In this document: one piece after another, positions 55,534 to 64,000 of the stretch | Layout of the letters: each line of letters opens with the position of its first letter | How positions within the stretch are numbered: position 1 is the stretch's first letter | NCBI GenBank assembly: GCA_964035545.1 | Contig: OZ037773.1 | Coordinates: 5,005,251 to 5,069,250, forward strand | Length of the DNA: 64,000 nucleotides | Source of the DNA: Bugula neritina | Lineage: Eukaryota; Bryozoa; Gymnolaemata; Cheilostomatida; Bugulidae | Direction of reading: 5' to 3' | Position numbers and translations under genes: made by a program | Notes under the pieces: generated by a model | Databases searched by the model: none | What the model was told of the DNA's origin: nothing | The model's input: the letters and a program-made list of their open reading frames with translations, nothing else

Positions 55534-55747
55534 AGAGTGGATGTAGTCAGAGTGGCTGTAATCAGAGTGGATGTAGTCAGAGTGGATGTAGTGAGAGTGG
55601 GTGTAGTGAGAGTGGATGTAGTCAGAGTGGATGTAGTGAGAGTGGGTGTAGTCAGAGTGGATGTAGTTAGAGTGGATGTAGTCAGAGTGGATGTAGTTAG
55701 AGTGGATGTAGTCAGAGTGAATGTAGTTAGAGTGGATGTAGTCAGAG
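55534..55747. repeat. 15-bp minisatellite, about 14 copies
   Basis: Tandem units of AGAGTGGATGTAGTC with variants (GTGAG, GTTAG, GGGTG). The 15-bp period keeps frames open on both strands, giving RVDVV repeats on plus and TLTTS repeats on minus; neither looks like a gene. Confidence 0.95.
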
Positions 55748-58700
55748 AGTAGTAGGCTAAGCTATAGAGCACAACCTTATCACACTGGCAATTAGCCTGT
55801 CAAACAAGAATGGTGATAATGATGATAGTTAGAGCTAGAATTTAGGTCATTATATATGATCCACTCTGTCTACTAGCTAACATGCTGCTGTGTGCACAAG
55901 TTTAGCTGGTAGCCAGTTCACACATCTGCACTTTGTATAGAATGGGTCAGCTGTGAGGAAATACCCAATAGCCCACGTATTTATTCCGAAAGAATAACTA
56001 GACTAAAACAGCATAAAGCCTAGTTCTCAGTTCAACATCTTTGGTTGTAGAGAGGGGGCCAAGCAAAAGCCCTTATCAGTTCTCCGTCCAATAGATAGAT
56101 CACATTGGCAGAAGAAGCGATAAGCGATATAACTTAGCAAAAGCTTCGTGTGCATCTCTACTCCCGGCTTTCTGTGTGGAAAGTTGCAATGCAACCAAAA
56201 GCCAGACAAAAAGCATTCGATTGAAGAGAAAAGCCTGTTTCCTTAATTAATACCAGAACAGAATTAATTAGTGAGAAACCTTCAGCTATAAACAAAGTAT
56301 AGCAGGCAGCAGGGTTTAGAGAGAAGAGTAAGTAATGCTGCCACTACTACAATCAAGCCAAGTAGTATGTTATTAATGGTAGAGACTCTTTCCAATAATT
56401 AGCAGAGTGCATTAATTACAGTTAACATTTCCTGGGAGAAGGCATCATTAGCACAAGAAGATGCTAGCATCTGCTTGCAGGCCACAACTAATCAATATTC
56501 ATAAGCCAGGAGCCAGGCCGGCTAACCAAGGCTAGGCCAACTAACCTGGACCAGGGACCGGGCCAACTAATCAGGGCTGGACCAGAAAGATGCCCCAACC
56601 TCAAGATATGATATCACTGTAACACACGTTTACTTGCATTTCCTCTGAAAAGCGCAGTAAGTCACCCATTTCCTCAAATGAACTATGAAGGCATTTCGTC
56701 ACGGATCATTGACTTTGGGTTTTCGCCATGACTTGCACTAGGCATTTCTGGCAAGACTCTGGAATAATGAAAATGTAAATTAGCAGGCAAAATGCCAACA
56801 AATGCGCAAGTTTAGCAACTACCATGATAGTAGTAATAGTTGGGAGGGTATCAGAGCGTGAACGATGACCTACTTCATTACTAACCATTACCAGTGGTTA
56901 CCAAGGCTTCCCTAGTAGTTCTTCTCGTAAGTTGATTCAGAGTAATTTACAGCAAACTCACACCTATTTTATGAATGTGTGAAAACAGAATGTGTCCTTT
57001 TATGCATCCTTTCAACAACAACAAAACACTCATTACGTGCATGGTACACAGCAAGAATACAAGGCGGATGATAGTTTTATACATTTACCTACATTCTTAC
57101 TATTATAGAAACACAGGGTATTACCTCCCCTTGCATCCCTTTTCTCTAAAGTAATGGGAACAGATGCTGGTATGTTGAAGCAGTAATAGCCCAGTCACAT
57201 CTCATTTGCTGCTTATGCATAGGATACCCATACAGTGGCCTAACTGCGTTGTGATATTTACTTTGCATTTCACTTCTTTAGGCTCACCAGCCATTATAGA
57301 GCAAAAATTTATAAATTAGTTGCTTGAAACCAGCAAAGTAACTGCACTATTGATATTAGAATTGTAATGGTACCAAATTACTAATTAAATGCTATAAACT
57401 TTTAATCATCAAATATAGATTCTGACAATTAATGAAATTGGTGAAATTTCTAGCCTTTTTTCACTTGCAAATTTCAACTTCGAAATGGCTTGTTCAACTA
57501 TAAGTTTTGGAATATTATTATCACAGTCGTCTGTAGATTTGAGAGTAAAAATATAACTGAGCAATTGCAGCAGTCACGTGTAGTGCGTGTAGTAGTTGCT
57601 ATTACTAGGTCAGTAGACTTTGTATTTCACCTCTAAGTTACAGTTAATCAGATTATATAATTGTTCAAACTAAAGAGAATAAAAGACAAAATAGTGAATG
57701 TACTTAAAGTTGAGGTATTTGCTGACATTGCATAACGTGGGAGCTGTCTTTGAACAATACAAGAGAAGTAGATAAAAAGAGAGAACAGCAGAATGAAAAT
57801 TAGGAAGTTTAAAATAAGGCAACCAACACACAGTCCTAGTATCACATGCAAGCATAATGGCGATCACTTTATTAATCACTTTCAATAAGAATTAAATTAA
57901 TAAGCACCTAGTGAGTAACTGTAAAGCTTTTTAGTTGCTAAAAATATAAAAAAATTCCTCCAAGTCTAAGAATTAGAAATAGTAAATTATCATAATTATA
58001 ATCTAAATTTTGTGTAAATAATTTTGATAGCCAATTATTATTACTATTACTAGTTGAGAGGTCATTTTCTGTAAGTATTAGTATAACTGTAGATTAAATA
58101 TACAAGAGGTTATAAATACATGAACCCAAAACTAATTTCAAGCTGCAATTTTAGTAAATCACCAAAGGAAAGTAAAACTCAAGTTAGACCAAAGGGCTAC
58201 AAGGTATAGCGTAGCTGTAGGCATATGAATATTCTTTTGCAAATGTAATTGTAAGGATAATCGTAGTGACATGCAAATGAGTAGGTTTTTAAAGCCTAAC
58301 AGTAACAATAAGTCTAACTGCAAAGGGAATTATTATTACTATTAGTATTACTATTAGGATTTTATTTTGGCATGTTTATTGAATTAATTAACTTGTGCAA
58401 TTTAGTATAACTATAAGTATTATACTTATAGTAACCTTAACTATTAGTTCTATTACTATTAGTATTACTATTAGTATTACTATTAGTATTAATAACTAAC
58501 TGCAAGTGTAAACTGTAATGTATTCAGTATTGACACTTCTAGTTCTACTAAATTTATTATACTAATACGTATAATTATATCAAAGCCTAAAGTTAAATTA
58601 TTAAGCTATTATAATTAATAAAATTAAATGCTAATAATTTATTTTTCATTTTCATATTATATAGATAACGTTGCATAATAAAAAACAGTCAACAATAAGA

Positions 58701-61700
58701 ATAAGCATAGCATTGCAGCTATGAGCTATGCCTACTGCTAGGCTGGTAACAACTACAAGTACAAGGAATAAATCTGCTACCAGGCCCAGTCATATTCGCC
58801 TTAGACATTCAGCGTTATTACACTGAGAGTTAGTAATAGCAATAGCAATAGAATATTTTAACTAGAAAGTTAAAACCCATCTTGATCTTCAATTTTATGT
58901 AAACCAGTAAAATAAAAAAGCTGTAGTAACTTTACTGTTTAGTTGAGTAAAAGCAGGTCAATTTCACAAATTGTAAGATTTTGGTACTACACAGAATTGT
59001 TATATGAAATTGTTTACCTCCAGCTAGATGGATAGTCAAGATTTCACATGCTTCTTGAGGGACAATCTCTTCCACGGTGGCTACACGCGTCCATCCACGA
59101 TAGTAGCATGCTGGCATTTGATGAAGATGTAGTGAGCAGGGAATGTTCAAAGGCATACTATTATAATATAACTAATCAAAGCTGCCAGCTGCTTTGCTCT
59201 AACGAGTGGTATTGCCAGTTCCCGATTAAATGACAAGAGAGTATTAGAAACCACAGCTAAAATTAGGCTACGCCTCAATAAGCATAGATAGCAAAGCTGG
59301 GTATTGTTTGAATAGATACACAGCACACTGGCTAAATAAAGATGCTTGAAAACTATGATAAAGCACTCAACCATTCATTGCATTGAGTCAAGATTCACTA
59401 ACTAGCTGTAGTATCAGTGCTATGATTAGTCAAGTGTGTAACCTCCTGAAATAATGCTAGATAAGAGAACTAGGTCATCTCTAAAAATCGCTGCACACCC
59501 ACTCCGCGCTACTATCAAGTTGAGGCACCGCAATCACCCGCCATCACTCACTTCTCAACTATTTCATCTAAAATTGATAATTTTTTCACAACGAATGCCT
59601 TGAACGTGTTTTGATTCTATCATCTGATAAAAATGAGTAAGTGAAAAAAGCTGGGTACTTTCACGACTGATTCCAAGTAATGATTCATTCCAAACTAAGG
59701 CCTACATTTTGACTCATGGTTAGCATTTTGACTCCAAAATCTATTTAACCAGGCCTTTATACAGAGCTTTGTGTAGCTTTCTATGTCAGCAAATTTTAGT
59801 CCAGCGAACAAATTGAAACCCGGCAATTTATTGCTTTTCTCAGGGTGTAGTAAAGCTGAATATTACTACATTGAAATATTGGTCTCTTTTTTTCTGTTTA
59901 GATGCCGTAACAGAACAATTTTAAAAGCCGATGTTCTTTGAGGTAGAAATGCTTGCAGGACTTTCTTCTGTTACGCCTTTCATCTAGAACAGACTTTGCT
60001 TAATTTCTCTCGTACAGCACCTATATCCCACTTACTCTAAACTTTGGCATATAGTAAACATTGCGTAGTAAAATAGGTTGCTTGAAGCAGCTGTTTTTTC
60101 TTTCAACGACCATATTCTATCCACGAAGCAGAAATGCTTAGTATTTATCCCCAAGACATTTAATTTCTGTATTACATTATCACTTAATTGATGCCTGAGG
60201 GACTTGTACCGATTCTTGTATTGATTTTATGGCAAATATATTCTCTAGACAATATAGTTACCCACAGCATAGCCTGTTCTGTGTGTTAAAAAAAATGTAG
60301 CAATAAGAAAAGAAGAAGCAAGAGAAGAATAAACTTTGATTTTCATACTGTAAAAGTTTGGGAAACCATTGGATGTTGACAAATTTAGTTTACCATCATG
60401 TTTATTTGCTTTCATAAGGGCCTGTCAACTCTTCAATAAGTCACATTATTGTGTAGATCTAACTAATGTAGATATTATAATATTGTTATAATAATGGCTT
60501 TCAGTTTGTTATAATAGTGATGTGCACTACTAACTAATGTTTATTCCTTTTCAATGGATGACCAACTTAATTCATAAACCACAGCTTGTGGTTACTGAAA
60601 GAGATAATGTATAATAGACTGATAGAAATAACATTTTGTTTACTGTGGAGACATAGTAAAGATAAGTGGTGGTTTGTGTGTGTAAAGACGTGCTAATACT
60701 TGTGAAATAACACCTATCATGGCCCCCATGGCTCTGAGTAATTCCTCTTTACTACAGCCAAAAAAAATGGCCGACAACATCTAAATAAAATGGCTAACTA
60801 CACAATCAAAATGACTCACTAAACTGAGTGAAAAAGGCATTACATTCTGACAGTGAAACACAAGACACTCTTAATGCTAAAAAGGAAAGATAATGAAACA
60901 ATGCTCAGCACAGATGCTTGCAGTGATAAAAATCTACTTCATGCAACCTTAACTACGTTAACCTACTTCTATACTACTAATTAGAAATGGCCAAGCTATG
61001 TCTTTTGTCAAAACATCTGTTAAGTATTAATGGCTGACCTATAGCTGCGTTTACAACCCTCCTGTTAGATAGGATGCATAAGGACTTGATTCACACAAAA
61101 TCTAGCTGCTACATAGCAGTGAAGGGGAAGCCTGGAGGGGGTGTAACTAGTGATTTCAGTAAGGAGTAGCTACAGGGGTGTAGCACTTCACACTTGCACT
61201 GGAAGGGGGGAGGGGAGTGCGCTAGTATTTATATCTTACAAGCATGTTTTACTAAATCTTGTTAGTCAGCAGTTATATTCCCTAAAGACTGTCAAGGTCA
61301 TACAGTGATTAATAAATAATGCTGCTTGTTCTTTACTTTCCGCTCTAAGTTTTTGAAACTTTGAAATGAATTTCTGGAAAATCAAAATCTTTCCTTAAAC
61401 TAGCATACAGATCCTTTATAATATATACATATAAACAATAAAGCAACTGCCCAAATTGCCTATGATCTCTAAGCTCAAAGTGACTATGAGAAGATGCTAA
61501 CACTCATTTATGGCTACATCTACAATTGCAGATCAAATTAATACAATTCAGCCCATCTGTCACAACTATATGTCATTGCACAGACTCTACTGCACTAATT
61601 TGGTTACTGGGTCAAGCAGTTGTGGAATCAGGCATGATCCATATCAAATTACAAGCTGCCTTTGCACATTGTTGAAGGGCATAACTGTAGATCAGATGCA

Positions 61701-64000
61701 CTCCTATGAATGGCATTGAATATAAAAACATCTATGAAGGATTATCAAGATAAATGCACAATTTTGTTTGACAAGATAATGATGCTAGTAGTAGTTAGTA
61801 TGCTACTGATAGGCAGTCAGTTAGGATTACCCGAACCTGATAGTGTATGGGGCATTTGAGGACCATTGGGTGGCTTATAACGCACTCAGTCCTTCTGATA
61901 TCCTAGACTTGAACAAATATGTGTTTCAGCTTATATTATAGTTTTGAGTAGCGTTTAGTCTGTGGTAGTGAGTAGAGCCCGTACTATACTTATGGTTGTA
62001 GGGGGTTGTACTACCCTCTCCCTTCTTGTGATGTGAAATCTCTACTATGCTTGTGGTCCAACTGTTCCTGTGATGTGGAAATATTTATGGTAAAAGGAGG
62101 TTTGTTACTCTAGAGTGCTAATGAGTTATGAAAAAATCTAAATTGAATTTTGATCATCATGTAACTATAACAACTTGATAGGAAGTCGGCCATAGATAGT
62201 CATTTAATATGCTCCAAGTGCCAATAGTAAGTGTAACAGGACGGCATAAATATCCTGCAGTGCATAGAATTTACCTGTGAAACTATTACAATGCAATCCA
62301 GGAATAAAATTAGAATAATTGGAGCTGGTATGCAGTGATAATAAGCAGGTGTATAACTTTGGAGAAACGTTTACCATGTTGTAGTTCTGGAAAGTTCCTG
62401 AAGGCTCTGTACTGTAACATTCTAATACTTCAAGTTGGATACATAGTTTACCCATTGTACTAGCTAATACATGTTTAAACTATACACAAGACATGGTTCT
62501 CCAGCATTCTTGTTCCAGGGCAATTCCTGCAGCAACTGCTAATAAAATTAGCTTCTTTATATACTCTACTTCAGAGCTTGTAGTAATTAAAGCCCCCCCC
62601 CCCAAATATAAGTGATTTTTTTTTCAGAAGAAAAGAGGCTTGTTGAAAAGTTGTGCCCTTTTATCATTTTCTTTAAGTTACTTCAACGTACAGATATTTT
62701 TCAGGCTAGTTTCAGTGTTTCAACAAGCAAGTTTACTAGTTCTTATTTAAAAACATCTGGTTGCCTGTAGAATTCTGGCATGCATAATTAATGAGTACTC
62801 AATTCATCTAATACAGGGCCAAGAATTGATATCCTAGTATGATATAATTCATATGATATCCCATGGCATTCCTTCAAATAGCTTTTGTTGACTACAATCA
62901 AAAAATACTATTTATGAGAACTACATATAATCCAATTTACAGCATGTTACTATGACAACATGTGTTACCATAGCGCAATGCTTATTTCATTGTTGAAGAG
63001 ATATGAGGCTTTAAAGTTAGAGAAGAAGCTTGCAACTCTGAGCAATTTCTGTCATCAATTCTAAAGGAGAAGGGGGGGGGGGCCACAAAAGAAAATAATC
63101 AGCATAGTGAACACACATGCATAGCCGAAAGTTATAAAAACTAGGTTATAAGAAGGTCAAGTATTGTTACAAGTATATCATAGTTACACATTGTATGCAT
63201 TACAAGCGCAAGTTGCTTTGTTTCTTTCTGCTGAAACATCTAGTTTAAGCTTCTCTTTGAAGAAAAATGCTGGGTGTATAAGGTTCCATGGAGTCTCATA
63301 AAATCTCAGACACGGCCAACTAAATGAAACAGTATCGTTCTTGCAGCACAATTTAACACCCAGAGTTGCTTACAACTGTATTGTTTTATTTGAAAAAAGA
63401 GATCTTATATTGAGAAAAAGTAGACAAATTCAAGATTTGAAGTTAGCTAGACCAAAACATTGATGGATGCATCACATAGTTTCTGCTAAGATGTGACTTT
63501 GTAGTTGAACTGCTGTTGCTGTGGAAAGATGAATTCACAAGTCAATGTGATAACAAGGATGTTATACAGGTACATTGCAGTGCCATGCTGGTAGGAGATA
63601 TTACTCACTGAGCAATTAGCTATAGTTTAGTAGAATAGCACGAACTGAGTGTGACAACCTGATAGCTAGGTCTTGAAATGTGAGAATTATATCGCCATAT
63701 TATTGTAACGGTTTCATCTCAGTAAGACGTTATGTTTTATTTTGGTACTAGAGTTAATTTAAATATACATATATTTCAATAATATTCAAAGAAATTGCAC
63801 ATGAAATATATATTGTATACCAAAATAAATAAATAGCGTCTAACTGGGAAGCGTCCAAGTAGGAAATTTAGCCTAACGTCTATCTGGAATGAAACCATTG
63901 TGACTTGGAATATAGCTCACTTCTCTCCATTTGTACAAACTATGAAATGAGTTCAAGTCAAACTTTAATATATTAGTTCTATGATCAGTATATAATGTTA
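55748..64000. other. Gene-poor right arm
   Basis: No supportable gene. It contains the ATTAGTATTACT-type repeat at about 58325-58500, homopolymer runs of C at about 62591-62602 and G at about 63073-63083, and two isolated exon-like minus-strand segments (near 59050-59115 and 62375-62455) that could not be chained. Confidence 0.45.

Noticed and set aside
55534-55747. Possible CRISPR-like array
   Set aside because: The units are contiguous without unique spacers and the genome is clearly eukaryotic.
55497-55772. TLTTS/RVDVV repeat proteins on both strands
   Set aside because: The 15-bp minisatellite period is a multiple of three, so both strands stay open by arithmetic.

Overview
This is a eukaryotic (animal) genomic window. 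It is AT-rich, its genes are split into many short exons with GT-AG introns of a few hundred bases to several kb, and it carries a nuclear tRNA gene, tRNA-headed SINEs, a BEL/Pao-type LTR retrotransposon and many microsatellites. The proteins (IRP1/cytosolic aconitase, an NKRF-type protein, an ANCHR/ZFYVE19-type protein) are metazoan. An invertebrate, probably a spiralian, is my inference; the sequence does not settle the phylum. All exon chains below were built by hand from splice signals and codon phase. Every internal junction in the listed chains is phase-consistent.

Layout. 35-1746 (-): N-terminal exons of an ACO1/IRP1 gene running off the left edge. 5193-10502 (+): an NKRF-like gene (XRN2-binding domain, dsRBD-like segment, G-patch, R3H). 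11515-12740 (-): a three-exon gene for an unrecognised 112-residue protein, convergent with NKRF. 15632-15703 (+): tRNA-Glu(UUC). 16775-30046 (+): a ZFYVE19/ANCHR gene of 13 exons. Its 6.7-kb last intron hosts two nested genes, a divergent GT10 fucosyltransferase-like type II membrane protein (23898-25523, +) and a single-pass membrane protein with a tyrosine-motif-rich tail resembling a transmembrane signalling adaptor (26386-28929, -). 31097-35538 (-): a decayed BEL/Pao retrotransposon with an open gag frame and a broken pol. 39437-50329 (+): an 11-exon gene whose predicted product joins a rhodopsin-class 7TM receptor to a kinase-like domain lacking the catalytic motifs. 50330-64000: no gene I can support, only simple repeats and minisatellites.

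The most interesting object is the 7TM-pseudokinase gene, about 941 residues. Seven hydrophobic segments with class A landmarks are followed by a kinase fold that keeps the beta3 lysine and alphaC glutamate but has lost HRD and DFG. Its C-lobe is interrupted by about 397 residues before the final helices resume in the last exon. Second is the nested adaptor-like gene with three YxxM motifs. A third theme is structural: at three separate genes a short tandem repeat has copied a splice site (two donors, one acceptor). Splicing at any extra copy I translated would bring in an early stop codon.
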